Below, one piece after another: positions 34,664-44,321 of a stretch of 64,000 bases of DNA. The notes beneath the pieces were generated by a model. The model ran no database searches. It had not been told where the DNA came from and saw only the letters and a program-made list of their open reading frames with translations. The DNA is taken from assembly GCA_015060395.1 (NCBI GenBank), contig SUYP01000009.1, positions 19,342 to 83,341 of the forward strand, read 5' to 3'. The position numbers and the translations under genes are program-made. Source of the DNA: Bacteroidales bacterium (GTDB lineage: Bacteria > Bacteroidota > Bacteroidia > Bacteroidales > UBA932). The first letter of the stretch is position 1; the number at the start of each line of letters is the position of its first letter.

Positions 34664-35848
34664 CTAATACTTTCTCCAGACCATCTTATTGACCACTCCG
34701 GTGTAGCTCTGGATCAGCTTCACGATCTTGGTCGAGACATTTTCATCTGTATAGTTCGGCACAGGAATACCGTTGTCTCCGTTCTTCACCATCTCCACTG
34801 CAGTGTCAACAGCCTGTAGGAGCGAACGTTCGTCTATACCTGCCAGAATGAAGCATCCCTTGTCGAGAGCCTCAGGACGCTCAGTAGATGTACGGATACA
34901 TACAGCCGGGAACGAATGGCCGACACTGGTAAAGAATGAGCTTTCCTCAGGAAGGGTACCGGAGTCGGACACCACAGCGAATGCATTCATCTGCAGGCAG
35001 TTATAATCGTGAAAACCGAGAGGCTCGTGCTGGATTACACGAGGGTCGAGCTTGAAGCCTGATGCGGCAAGCCTGTTACGGGAACGTGGATGGCAGCTGT
35101 AAAGGATAGGCATATCGTATTTCTCAGCCATAGCATTGATGGCATTGAAAAGCGAAAGGAAATTCTTCTCCGTGTCGATATTTTCCTCCCTGTGGGCCGA
35201 CAGAAGGATGTATCTTCCCTTCTCAAGTCCGAGACGCTGATGAACATCGGAGGCCTCGATGTCAGGAAGATTCTCGTGAAGGACCTCCGCCATCGGCGAA
35301 CCGGACACGTATGTCCTTTCCTTCGCTACACCGGAAGCATTCAGATAGCGGCGTGCGTGCTCCGAGTAACAGATATTCACATCCGAAATGATATCGACTA
35401 TACGGCGGTTCGTCTCCTCAGGAAGACATTCATCGAAGCAGCGGTTGCCGGCCTCCATATGGAAGATCGGGATATGCAGACGCTTAGCTCCTATCACGGA
35501 AAGACAGGAATTCGTATCTCCGAGCACAAGCACAGCATCCGGCTTAGTCTGGACCATCAGCTTGTAGGAGGCGTTGATGATATTGCCCATAGTTGCCCCA
35601 AGATCTTCACCGACTGCGTCCATATAGACCTCAGGATCAGCCAGTTTGAGATCCCTGAAGAATACACCGTTAAGATTATAGTCATAGTTCTGACCGGTAT
35701 GGGCCAGAATACAATCGAAGTATTTTCGACATTTGTTGATAACTGCTGCAAGGCGAATTATTTCAGGCCTTGTGCCAACAATTATAAGGAGTTTAAGACG
35801 ACCGTCGTTCTTAAACTGGATGTCGCTGTAATTAGTTTTCAGTTCCAT
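34664..35848 (-). CDS. fnlC: UDP-FucNAc pathway C2-epimerase (FnlC/CapG/WbjD type)
   Basis: 394 residues, UDP-GlcNAc 2-epimerase fold: VGTRPEIIRLAAVINKC, LAHTGQNYD, VLGDTNSCL, HMEAGNRCFDECLPEETNRR, SAHREENID. The sequence around GQNYDYNLNGVFF and CFDECLPEETNR matches the subgroup that converts UDP-L-pneumosamine-type product to UDP-L-FucNAc, the last step of the pathway. It lies 1 nt after fnlB. Confidence 0.9.
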   Translation of the reverse strand: MELKTNYSDIQFKNDGRLKLLIIVGTRPEIIRLAAVINKCRKYFDCILAHTGQNYDYNLNGVFFRDLKLADPEVYMDAVGEDLGATMGNIINASYKLMVQTKPDAVLVLGDTNSCLSVIGAKRLHIPIFHMEAGNRCFDECLPEETNRRIVDIISDVNICYSEHARRYLNASGVAKERTYVSGSPMAEVLHENLPDIEASDVHQRLGLEKGRYILLSAHREENIDTEKNFLSLFNAINAMAEKYDMPILYSCHPRSRNRLAASGFKLDPRVIQHEPLGFHDYNCLQMNAFAVVSDSGTLPEESSFFTSVGHSFPAVCIRTSTERPEALDKGCFILAGIDERSLLQAVDTAVEMVKNGDNGIPVPNYTDENVSTKIVKLIQSYTGVVNKMVWRKY

Positions 35849-35849
35849 A

Positions 35850-37052
35850 TTATTCTACTGGTTCGTAATAGGTATCGGGGCTGGAAGGATCGAAAGGCTC
35901 GTTCGCCCACATAAGTGTCACTAGATCCTCTGTATCAGACAGATTTATAATATTATGCGTATATCCCGGAAGCATCTGCACCGCCTCGATCTTTTCTCCG
36001 GACACCTCGAAATCCAAGACTTCGTCCGAACCGATGCGTCTGAGCTGTATCAGTCCCTTTCCGGCCACAACCATAAAGAACTCCCATTTTGTATGATGCC
36101 AATGCTGACCTTTAGTAATGCCCGGCTTGGATATATTTACAGAAAACTGGCCGCAGGAAGCCGTCTTCAGAAGCTCTGTAAAGCTGCCGCGATCATCTAC
36201 ATTCATCTTCAGCGGGAACTTCACCTTCTCCTTCGGGAGATAGGACAGATATGTACTGTAAAGCTTCTTGGCAAAGGATCCTTCCGGAATCTGAGGCATC
36301 AGAAGGGTCTGAGGCTGGGATGCAAAGGATTCCAACAGATCCACGATCTCCCCGAGAGTCGTATGATGGCTCACAGGAACAGCACAATAACAACCGTCTG
36401 CCTTAAGGACAGTCTCGACACCGTCAAATTCGCAATGATGCTCTCCTCCGGCCAAGGCCCCGATCAGTTCATCCACAAGATCATCTATATACACCAGCTC
36501 CATCTGCGTGCTGCGGTCATTCACCTGAATCGGCAGATCGTTGGCGATGTTGTTGCAGAAGGTTGCCACGGCACTGTTATAATTCGGCCTGCACCATTTT
36601 CCGAAAAGATTAGGGAAGCGATACACAAGTACCTTCACCCCGGTCTGAGCGGCATAATCGAAGAAAAGTTCCTCTCCGGCTTTCTTGCTCCTGCCATATT
36701 CGCCGTCTGCATATCGTCCCACAAGAGTGGCCTGAATCGAGCTGGAAAGCATCACAGGACATTTGTTTCCGTACTTCTTGAGAGTCTCAAGCAAGGTGGA
36801 AGCAAAGCCGAAATTGCCCTTCATAAACTCCTCGGGATCCTGAGGGCGGTTAACCCCGGCAAGATTGAACACGAAATCACAATCGGCACAATATGCATCC
36901 AGCTCCTCCGGCGTAGAGTCCATATCATATTCATACACTGTGATATCCTTATCCAACGGATACCACCGGGCCTTGCCTTCAGCTATATTGCGCAGCTGGG
37001 AGACAAGGTTACGTCCTACGAACCCCTTCGCCCCTGTAACTAAAATCTTCAT
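35850..37052 (-). CDS. fnlB: UDP-sugar C3-epimerase/C4-reductase (FnlB/CapF/WbjC type)
   Basis: 400 residues from ATG 37052 (an in-frame GTG at 37061 overlaps fnlA by 8 nt). Bidomain protein: N-terminal short-chain dehydrogenase (ILVTGAKGFVGRNLVSQL, YGRSKKAGEELFFDYA) and a C-terminal cupin (residues about 275-400, ITKGQHWHHTKWEFFMVVAGKG with metal-binding histidines). CapF uses the cupin for epimerisation and the SDR domain for NADPH reduction; the same order is seen here. Second step of UDP-L-FucNAc synthesis. Confidence 0.93.
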   Translation of the reverse strand: MKILVTGAKGFVGRNLVSQLRNIAEGKARWYPLDKDITVYEYDMDSTPEELDAYCADCDFVFNLAGVNRPQDPEEFMKGNFGFASTLLETLKKYGNKCPVMLSSSIQATLVGRYADGEYGRSKKAGEELFFDYAAQTGVKVLVYRFPNLFGKWCRPNYNSAVATFCNNIANDLPIQVNDRSTQMELVYIDDLVDELIGALAGGEHHCEFDGVETVLKADGCYCAVPVSHHTTLGEIVDLLESFASQPQTLLMPQIPEGSFAKKLYSTYLSYLPKEKVKFPLKMNVDDRGSFTELLKTASCGQFSVNISKPGITKGQHWHHTKWEFFMVVAGKGLIQLRRIGSDEVLDFEVSGEKIEAVQMLPGYTHNIINLSDTEDLVTLMWANEPFDPSSPDTYYEPVE

Positions 37053-37053
37053 A

Positions 37054-38145
37054 TTACTCACTTCGGATATCCCTGGCCTTCATTCTCGGTTCCAGACCGA
37101 GGTCCTCACGGATGAAACGGAGTTTCAGCAGAAGTTCCTTCATTCCTTCGACATCAAGGCGGCGGGTGTTGTGACTGTGATAATCCTCAATCCTGGACAT
37201 CTCCTCGTTGCCCTCGATGAAGAACTTGTCATAATTAAGGTCGCGGTTGTCGCAAGGGATACGGAAATAATCACCCATATCTATGGCCTTTGCCATCTCC
37301 TCGCGGGTCACCAGGGTCTCATAAAGTTTCTCACCGTGACGGGTTCCGATCACCCTCACCTCTGTCTCAGCATATTTCGGATCCACACGCGAATATGTCT
37401 GCTTGAGGGCCTCGGCAAGAGTCTCCAGAGTGGCCGCAGGAGCCTTCTGGACAAAAAGGTCGCCATTCTCTCCATTGGTAAATGCATAGACCACCAGATC
37501 CACTGCATCGTCAAGAGTCATCATAAAGCGGGTCATAGCCGGATCGGTTATCGTGATAGGCTTGCCTTGCTCCATCTGCTCCACCCAGAGAGGAATCACC
37601 GAACCACGCGAAGCCATCACATTGCCGTAACGGGTACAGCATATCGTCGTAGCCGCACCTGAGCCGAGTTCACGTCCCTTCGCGATCGCCACCTTCTCCA
37701 TCAGAGCCTTGGAAATACCCATCGCATTGATCGGATACGCAGCCTTGTCGGTAGAAAGCACCACCACATTCTTCACCCCGTGTTCTATCGCCGAAAGAAG
37801 CACATTGTTAGTGCCCACAACATTCGTCATCGTAGCCTCCATCGGGAAGAACTCACAGCTCGGCACCTGCTTCAGAGCCGCCGCCGAGAACACATAGTCC
37901 ACTCCCCTCATAGCGATATCCACCGACTGCTTCTCCCTCACATTTCCGATGTAGAACTTCACCTTTGAAGCTACCTCAGGATACTGAGCCTGAAGATGAT
38001 GCCTCATATCGTCCTGCTTCTTCTCATCCCTTGAGAAGATCCTTATCTCCTTGATATCGCTCCTGAGAAAGCGACGAAGCACAGCATTTCCGAAACTTCC
38101 CGTGCCACCTGTAATCAACAGGATTTTGTCTTTGAATACTGACAT
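37054..38145 (-). CDS. fnlA: UDP-GlcNAc 4,6-dehydratase/5-epimerase (FnlA/CapE/WbjB type)
   Basis: 363 residues. Extended SDR: LLITGGTGSFGNAVLRRFL, IFSRDEKKQDDMR, and MGISKALMEKVAIAKG in place of the usual YxxxK, as in CapE/FlaA1-type enzymes. It starts UDP-L-FucNAc synthesis from UDP-GlcNAc. First gene of the fnlA-fnlB-fnlC-wbuB cassette, which has base composition like the flanking chromosome, unlike the AT-rich block just upstream. Confidence 0.93.
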   Translation of the reverse strand: MSVFKDKILLITGGTGSFGNAVLRRFLRSDIKEIRIFSRDEKKQDDMRHHLQAQYPEVASKVKFYIGNVREKQSVDIAMRGVDYVFSAAALKQVPSCEFFPMEATMTNVVGTNNVLLSAIEHGVKNVVVLSTDKAAYPINAMGISKALMEKVAIAKGRELGSGAATTICCTRYGNVMASRGSVIPLWVEQMEQGKPITITDPAMTRFMMTLDDAVDLVVYAFTNGENGDLFVQKAPAATLETLAEALKQTYSRVDPKYAETEVRVIGTRHGEKLYETLVTREEMAKAIDMGDYFRIPCDNRDLNYDKFFIEGNEEMSRIEDYHSHNTRRLDVEGMKELLLKLRFIREDLGLEPRMKARDIRSE

Positions 38146-38255
38146 ATATTTTGTTTTGTTTTATCTTGTCTCTAACTTATCGATTCCCTTATATCTGAGC
38201 GCAAAGCCCATATTATTTTATGACTCAGGCCAAACAGTTATGCAAATTCATAAGT

Positions 38256-39479
38256 TCAAGACTCGTGAATAACAGATATCAAGTCTATGATTTTTTTGAC
38301 CTGCTTCTGAGGATTCTTATCATTCAATATGAATTGCCTAGCTTTTCTGCCCATCTGTTCCAATTCTTCCTCACTTCTAGCAATGACATCTTCAAGCATA
38401 TCTCTCAATGCCTCCACCCCTGTTTCAGACAGGTTGAAACAGTATTCATAATATTCTTCTGGAATTCCAGGGAGTCTATACAACAATGTAGGCACTCCTG
38501 AAGCAAGATATTCCATATTTTTAGAAGGGAATGAATATTTCGTAAAATCTCCTTCAGGAGTCCTAGGATTAACAAGAAGCGTTGCATTTTTCTGAAGCAT
38601 CAAGGCCTCCTCTCTGGTAACCTGGCCCTTGTATATTATCCTGCTGTCTTTACATGTCCATTCTTCTATCATAGGTCTAGAATCTCCCTCCCCACAGATA
38701 TACAGCCTCACAGACGGGTCACTTATCCCGGCGAATGCCTTGACCAAAGTCTGGATTCCATATCTAGCAGCTAACGTCCCTGTATAGAGGATATATCGTA
38801 CGCAAGTCTTGTGTTGAAGGGGTTCTATCTCATTAACAGAATCGTATACTCCCTCTACAACAGTCCACGGCTTCTTTCCAACAGGCAAACGATCGCACAT
38901 ATATTTACTGAGCAGCACATAGCCATCCACATACTTGTACAATCTGTCAAGCAAGGATTCATTAACATAAGATGCAAGTTTGCGAACAAGAGACTTATCA
39001 TCAGACATATATTCCGGCAAATCTGGCACTATCAGAGCTATTCTTGTCGAAGGGAATCTCTTTTTCACCTCCACACACGCCTTTAGGAAAGGAGAGTGCA
39101 CGGAATAGATCAAAAGAGTGTTCCCCTTATCACCAGATGACTTAATATGCTTGATAAGTTCCCGCTTCATAGTATGGTAACGGGATACAAGTTTGATCAC
39201 AGAAAGATTGCAAAATCCAACATTCTTCGCATTTACAGTAGCATACAAAGTTTCATAGTTGAAACTGAATGATTCGATATAGGGCACCTTGTAACGTTTA
39301 GGATAGGATCCTACAAACGGAGCATTAACCAAAGTAAAATCCATCTTATTCGCAGCAAGGCCGTATATTATTGCTTTCTGCAAAGCATCTGCTGCATACT
39401 GTACACACCCAACGCTGTTATACACGATATCTTGATATATCTGAGGCGGGAAAATCCCTCCTACCATAATGATTCCCAT
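38256..39479 (-). CDS. Glycosyltransferase family 4-like protein
   Basis: 407 residues, GT-B fold. The C-terminal half carries the GT4 pattern: ILYTGTLAARYGIQTLVKAF, LYICGEGDSRPMIEE, YKGQVTREEALMLQKNATLLVNPRTPEGDFTKYSFPSKNMEYLASGVP. It probably adds one sugar of the repeat unit on the inner face of the membrane. Donor and acceptor unknown. It is last in the AT-rich block, 110 nt before fnlA. Confidence 0.88.
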   Translation of the reverse strand: MGIIMVGGIFPPQIYQDIVYNSVGCVQYAADALQKAIIYGLAANKMDFTLVNAPFVGSYPKRYKVPYIESFSFNYETLYATVNAKNVGFCNLSVIKLVSRYHTMKRELIKHIKSSGDKGNTLLIYSVHSPFLKACVEVKKRFPSTRIALIVPDLPEYMSDDKSLVRKLASYVNESLLDRLYKYVDGYVLLSKYMCDRLPVGKKPWTVVEGVYDSVNEIEPLQHKTCVRYILYTGTLAARYGIQTLVKAFAGISDPSVRLYICGEGDSRPMIEEWTCKDSRIIYKGQVTREEALMLQKNATLLVNPRTPEGDFTKYSFPSKNMEYLASGVPTLLYRLPGIPEEYYEYCFNLSETGVEALRDMLEDVIARSEEELEQMGRKARQFILNDKNPQKQVKKIIDLISVIHES

Positions 39480-39484
39480 AATAC

Positions 39485-40573
39485 TCAGACTGTAAAAATC
39501 GTTTTAAAATTTTGGTATGAAGCTGCATATATACTATTATGAAAGAAGTTCCAATAATCGTATAATGTTATCAGAATGTATATACCAATTAATGAATATC
39601 TAAACATTCTATTATTTATCACTGAATAAGTGCTTGTAAACGCACCAATGCTCAATGCACTAAAATACATCCCGACACGAGCTACCAATGGTATTATTTT
39701 ACCAAATGGGAGAATCATAAATCCAACAGCAGCCAAAGCCACGAGCTGATGCTTATCTTCAGTTTGAGTTTTGTCTTTAAGTAAATAATATATAGAAACA
39801 ACAAATGGTATCATATTTATAATAAATCCAACGCCGAAATGAACTGATTCACTATCTTTGTTATAGATATCAGTATAATCCTCAAAATCTTCAAAGATCA
39901 ATAATGTTTCAAATATATTATTTAAAAACGACTCACCAATCCACAATGCAATAAACAAAGATACATATAATATAGCCAAAAATCTACCATTCTTCATTGG
40001 TATGAATCCCCAAAAGGCAAATGGTATAAGTATTATTGCTGAGGTATGTATAAAAGATCCGGCAATTAAACCTAATAAGGCAATAAACCACTTCCTGTTC
40101 TTTATATACTTCCACATCCATAAGAAAATAGCGATAACAAGTCCTTGTCTCATCATTGAGAAGTTAAGCAAATAGAAACTTGTAGAGAATAAGTATATAA
40201 AGACAGCTATTGGCCGCCATGTTCTCTCAACATTAGCTTTTATGAATTTATAATAAATAACATTCTGAATAACATTCAGCACGGCCACCATCATAAAGAA
40301 GCCTCCTAATGGCTCAAAAAAATAATTTATCAACACCCATCCAGGCTCTTTATATATAGATCCATTTAAAATATTAGTCCAATTAAAAGGTGTATGAACA
40401 ATACTATTATAGATATCATAGTATGACATGTAGTCATTACCATAATCGTAATGTATTATACCAAGAATAGAAATCAGGATGAAGCCTAATTTCATTCCAT
40501 CTTTGAGATATCTTCTTGACTCAAGATAGGTCAAAATGAGGGTAAGCACTGATATAGCAGTAACTATTAACAT
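39485..40573 (-). CDS. EpsG-family polysaccharide polymerase (Wzy-like)
   Basis: 362 residues, about ten transmembrane helices, very AT-rich. The EpsG pattern is visible: YDYGNDYMSYYDIYN near residues 43-57, EPGWVLINYFF, and MMRQGLVIAIFLW with an arginine in the loop, then FIHTSAIILIPF. It would polymerise lipid-linked repeat units in the periplasm. Identification rests on these motifs and on the absence of any other polymerase in the locus. It is 5 nt from the next transferase gene. Confidence 0.85.
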   Translation of the reverse strand: MLIVTAISVLTLILTYLESRRYLKDGMKLGFILISILGIIHYDYGNDYMSYYDIYNSIVHTPFNWTNILNGSIYKEPGWVLINYFFEPLGGFFMMVAVLNVIQNVIYYKFIKANVERTWRPIAVFIYLFSTSFYLLNFSMMRQGLVIAIFLWMWKYIKNRKWFIALLGLIAGSFIHTSAIILIPFAFWGFIPMKNGRFLAILYVSLFIALWIGESFLNNIFETLLIFEDFEDYTDIYNKDSESVHFGVGFIINMIPFVVSIYYLLKDKTQTEDKHQLVALAAVGFMILPFGKIIPLVARVGMYFSALSIGAFTSTYSVINNRMFRYSLIGIYILITLYDYWNFFHNSIYAASYQNFKTIFTV

Positions 40574-40574
40574 A

Positions 40575-41822
40575 CTATTCGGCAGATTTATGACCTAAAT
40601 AATCTTTATAAATACGCAACTGCACATTTCTTACATGTTCAGCAGAACATTTATTTCGTAGCAGTTTTATTGAATTACGAGACAGTCTGTTACTTAACTC
40701 ACAATCAGTATACAACAATTCTATTTTAGCGGCACAAGACTTATAATCCATCGGAGAATAACACAGAGCGGTCTGTAATTCCTCAGTAAACTCAGGCATA
40801 GCTCCTGCATACGAAATCACAGTTGGGACACCTAGGCATAATGCTTCAGCTGTAGAAGCAGAAAAAGACTCAACAAAAGATGGGTTTACAAACAAGTTTG
40901 AGTTTTTCAGTTCTTCAACAAGTTCTTCTGCGTTCATACGCCCTAAAAACACAACATTTTCCTTTAAATCATACTTCGAAATAAAAGATAAAAGCTGTTT
41001 CTCATAGCCACCTGTTCGTATTCTTGAGGTCTTAGTTATATCTGGGCCAGCTATCTTCAATGTGATATCAGCATACTTCTTCTTCAGTTCTCTAATAGCT
41101 TTCAAGAGAACATGTATTCCCTTGAAAGGCTCATAATAACTCAACGAAGTAAATACTATAAGATTGTTATTCGAAGGTTTCAACCATCTATCAAATGCCA
41201 AGAACTCACGTCGCACAGGACGTTTTGTTTCATATAATTGAGCATTAAGATTAACAAAATGAATCTGATTTCTTGTCCACTGAGATTGTGTAGAAAACAC
41301 ATTAAGCTTTGATAGAGCTTCATTTTCAAATTTTGCTCTAGCCTCAACTTTTTTCTTTCTGAAGTATAAGAAAGACGAAGGTTTCAAGAACTCTTTCAAG
41401 CCTATGGTCTTAATAATCTCCCAAGGAGTTAATCCAGCCCAATAGACATCACAACAGGCCGATAATAAGCCTTGAATCTCTAATATCGGATTCTGTTTGA
41501 TATATCCCCTTGCAAAAAGAAGAGCCCAATACTTCTCTATCCCCCAGATATGTATGAGATCTGGAGATACTTCATCAACAATTTGACAAATCTTTTTAAT
41601 ATTTGCTATAGATGGAACTCCATTTCTTAATCTAAACAACGGTAAAATGTACTCCTTAATACCATTGGATTCATTGAAAACTATATTAGGGACATCAGCC
41701 TCTGTAATATTGTATAATTCAATATCTGATGCAAGCAGTCCACTCATAGCATACAGCCATGAGCCACTGCCTTTAGAAGTTGTAGTCGTCAGCTCACAAT
41801 TAGAAAACCACAGAATTCTCAT
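40575..41822 (-). CDS. GT4 glycosyltransferase
   Basis: 415 residues. GT-B fold with C-terminal GT4 pattern: NLIVFTSLSYYEPFKGIHVLLKAI, LKIAGPDITKTSRIRTGGYEKQLL, VFLGRMNAEELVEELKNSNLFVNPSFVESFSASTAEALCLGVPTV, with the donor-binding glutamates. A repeat-unit transferase of unknown specificity. It starts 8 nt after the tviB stop. Confidence 0.9.
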   Translation of the reverse strand: MRILWFSNCELTTTTSKGSGSWLYAMSGLLASDIELYNITEADVPNIVFNESNGIKEYILPLFRLRNGVPSIANIKKICQIVDEVSPDLIHIWGIEKYWALLFARGYIKQNPILEIQGLLSACCDVYWAGLTPWEIIKTIGLKEFLKPSSFLYFRKKKVEARAKFENEALSKLNVFSTQSQWTRNQIHFVNLNAQLYETKRPVRREFLAFDRWLKPSNNNLIVFTSLSYYEPFKGIHVLLKAIRELKKKYADITLKIAGPDITKTSRIRTGGYEKQLLSFISKYDLKENVVFLGRMNAEELVEELKNSNLFVNPSFVESFSASTAEALCLGVPTVISYAGAMPEFTEELQTALCYSPMDYKSCAAKIELLYTDCELSNRLSRNSIKLLRNKCSAEHVRNVQLRIYKDYLGHKSAE

Positions 41823-41830
41823 ACAAATAA

Positions 41831-43108
41831 TTATAGTCTTCCATCAATTTGCTCTCTATCAAGGACTCCCTTAACATCATATACAACCCCACTTCCATTC
41901 AAGAGTCCCCTCACATCCAAATTTATAAACTCCTTATGCGCCACACACAAAACAACGGCATTATATAATTCATTCTGTGGCAAAGCATTTACCACAGTTA
42001 TGCCATACTCGTTATAAACTTGCTCTGGATTTGCCCAAGGATCGTAAACTACGATATTTTCACTATATTCGTATAAAGTTGTATAAATATCAGCAATCTT
42101 CGTATTACGTATATCAGGACAATTTTCTTTAAAAGTTATTCCCAATAAAAGAATGTTAGCATCTTTTACAAGAATACCTTTCTTATTCATCAGCTTAATT
42201 ACCTGATTCGCAACATACTCTCCCATACCATCATTCAGTCGTCTTGCAGATGACATCACTCGCGGAAGTACTCCATACACCTGCGCTTTCTGAATCAGAT
42301 AATATGGGTCTACAGAGATACAATGTCCTCCGACAAGACCTGGCTTCATTTTAATGAAGTTCCACTTTGATGCTGCCGCCTCAATTACATCATTGGTATC
42401 AATACCCATTGCATTGAAGATCTTCGCCAATTCATTCATAAAGGCAATATTAACATCACGTTGTGAATTTTCAATTATCTTCGATGCTTCTGCCACTTTT
42501 ATTGAAGGTGCCTTGTGTGTACCATTGATCAGCACTGAATTATATACTGCATCAACAATATCAGCAATCTCTGGAGTAGATCCGGACGTAACTTTCTTTA
42601 TTTTCTCAACAGTATGTTCCTTATCTCCTGGGTTTATACGCTCCGGAGAATATCCAGCATAGAAATCCACGTTAAACCTCAAACCCGACACTCGTTCAAC
42701 CACTGGCAGACACTCTTCTTCTGTCACACCCGGATAAACAGTCGATTCATATACAACAATATCTCCCTTGCTGATAACCTTACCGATTGTCTCACTTGCC
42801 CCAATCAATGGACGCAGATCCGGCCTATTGTTAGCATCAACTGGGGTGGGCACTGCTACTACATAAAAATTGCAATCCCTGATTGCCTCTATATCTGTAG
42901 TACAGATGAATCCATTCTTCTCTATCGCTTCCTGAAGCAGAGCATCATCCACTTCCATTGTAGCATCGTGTCCACTCATCAATGCATCCACACGTGCCTG
43001 ATTCATATCAAAACCGATAGTCTTATACTTTGTTGAAAATAGGCGTGCTAGCGGTAAGCCAACATAACCTAATCCTATTACACAAATATTAATATCACTA
43101 ATCATCAT
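41831..43108 (-). CDS. tviB: UDP-HexNAc 6-dehydrogenase (TviB/WbpO type)
   Basis: 425 residues. NAD-binding start ICVIGLGYVGLPLARLFS, YESTVYPGVTEEECLPVVE, SPERINPGDKEH and catalytic cysteine in GLVGGHCISVDPYYLIQKA. This pattern marks the VipA/TviB/WbpO subgroup that oxidises UDP-GlcNAc or UDP-GalNAc to the uronic acid. With ugd it gives the locus two different acidic-sugar routes. WecB encoded nearby could supply UDP-ManNAc, so UDP-ManNAcA is an alternative product. Confidence 0.9.
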   Translation of the reverse strand: MMISDINICVIGLGYVGLPLARLFSTKYKTIGFDMNQARVDALMSGHDATMEVDDALLQEAIEKNGFICTTDIEAIRDCNFYVVAVPTPVDANNRPDLRPLIGASETIGKVISKGDIVVYESTVYPGVTEEECLPVVERVSGLRFNVDFYAGYSPERINPGDKEHTVEKIKKVTSGSTPEIADIVDAVYNSVLINGTHKAPSIKVAEASKIIENSQRDVNIAFMNELAKIFNAMGIDTNDVIEAAASKWNFIKMKPGLVGGHCISVDPYYLIQKAQVYGVLPRVMSSARRLNDGMGEYVANQVIKLMNKKGILVKDANILLLGITFKENCPDIRNTKIADIYTTLYEYSENIVVYDPWANPEQVYNEYGITVVNALPQNELYNAVVLCVAHKEFINLDVRGLLNGSGVVYDVKGVLDREQIDGRL

Positions 43109-43109
43109 T

Positions 43110-44321
43110 TTACTGTTTACTGATTCTCTTCACCAACTTCCATATAGGATATACCTTCATAATGATTTTCTCATATCTTGCTAATCCACGATTCGTATAA
43201 TTAAGAACCTTGATTTTAGTAGAATTGTTCATAGGGATGAACTGCACCTCTTTAACTATTGTATTTAGGAATTGGAAGTTTTTATCTTGAGATAAATGAC
43301 ACTCCGAATAATTTCTAGCATTGACTTTCATCTGCTTAACCATATTAGGATTACCATTCATCTCGTCCATTACAGCTGCTAATTGATCTATGTTTACCTC
43401 ACACATCGGCCAATAGTACGCATCTTCCCGACAAAAATACTTATCAATCTTAATTCTTCGTCCACAATCCTCTGTCACAAATTCATTCATCGGTCCATTA
43501 TCTGGCACGACACAAGCTAAACCCATAGCTAAAGATTCTGCAATTGTAAGACCTATACCATCTAATCTCGAAGGGTATATATAAACGTCCCCCATATGAT
43601 ATAAACCAGGCGCTGTTACAGTTCCTGTTATTAATTCAAGCTTACCATCTTGTATCAATTTATCTATTGGCTGGGCTAATTCCGGGAACTGCTCTTTTAA
43701 ATCTCTCTGCGTATGTATTATCATTCTACCAGTTTGGTTAGACCTTAAATATGCTTTTACAAAAAGATCAGTTCCCTTTCGATACCCACTCATACCAGCT
43801 GAGTGAAAATATGTTATAGCTTCTTTATTTAATAAATCTAATGTTGCAGGTCTATACAAGTCTATGTTTGTTCCCCAAGGCACATAATATGGATTATGAT
43901 GCCACTCGAACGCAGAGTAATGACGTTTTGTGTTGCAAATTAACCCATCATAAATATCAAATAATGGAATAGTTTGTTTTGTATAATAATCTATATAAGC
44001 AAGGGTCTTAATTCCTAACTCTTTACACCAAATTAAGGGCATAAACCATTGTTGCTCATTAAAGATTATTAATTCGATATGATTTTTAGTTATCCACTTT
44101 ATGAAATCCTTTTTATTAATATATGTGCTATTGAACGGTGAGTTTTCTCTTTTAGCCCACCAAACATTAGGTTTATCCCAATTGGGATCACCAATAGCAT
44201 ATTGCTCTCCCCCTCTAGCATATATATATACACTATGTTCTTTTGAAAGAATATCTTGAAACTGCTTAGAGACGTATGCAGCTCCACGTTCAAACCACGT
44301 TGTTACTATCCCTATATGCAT
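43110..44321 (-). CDS. GT4 glycosyltransferase
   Basis: 403 residues. N-terminal MHIGIVTTWFERGAAYVSKQFQDIL and C-terminal HMGDVYIYPSRLDGIGLTIAESLAMGLACVVPDNGPMNEFV fit GT4. It overlaps wecB by 10 nt, so translation is coupled. Very AT-rich. Specificity unknown. Confidence 0.88.
   Translation of the reverse strand: MHIGIVTTWFERGAAYVSKQFQDILSKEHSVYIYARGGEQYAIGDPNWDKPNVWWAKRENSPFNSTYINKKDFIKWITKNHIELIIFNEQQWFMPLIWCKELGIKTLAYIDYYTKQTIPLFDIYDGLICNTKRHYSAFEWHHNPYYVPWGTNIDLYRPATLDLLNKEAITYFHSAGMSGYRKGTDLFVKAYLRSNQTGRMIIHTQRDLKEQFPELAQPIDKLIQDGKLELITGTVTAPGLYHMGDVYIYPSRLDGIGLTIAESLAMGLACVVPDNGPMNEFVTEDCGRRIKIDKYFCREDAYYWPMCEVNIDQLAAVMDEMNGNPNMVKQMKVNARNYSECHLSQDKNFQFLNTIVKEVQFIPMNNSTKIKVLNYTNRGLARYEKIIMKVYPIWKLVKRISKQ

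Noticed and set aside
35955..37043. Long plus-strand open frame of 362 codons
   Set aside because: It is antisense to fnlB, with clear SDR and cupin motifs; no family features in the shadow.
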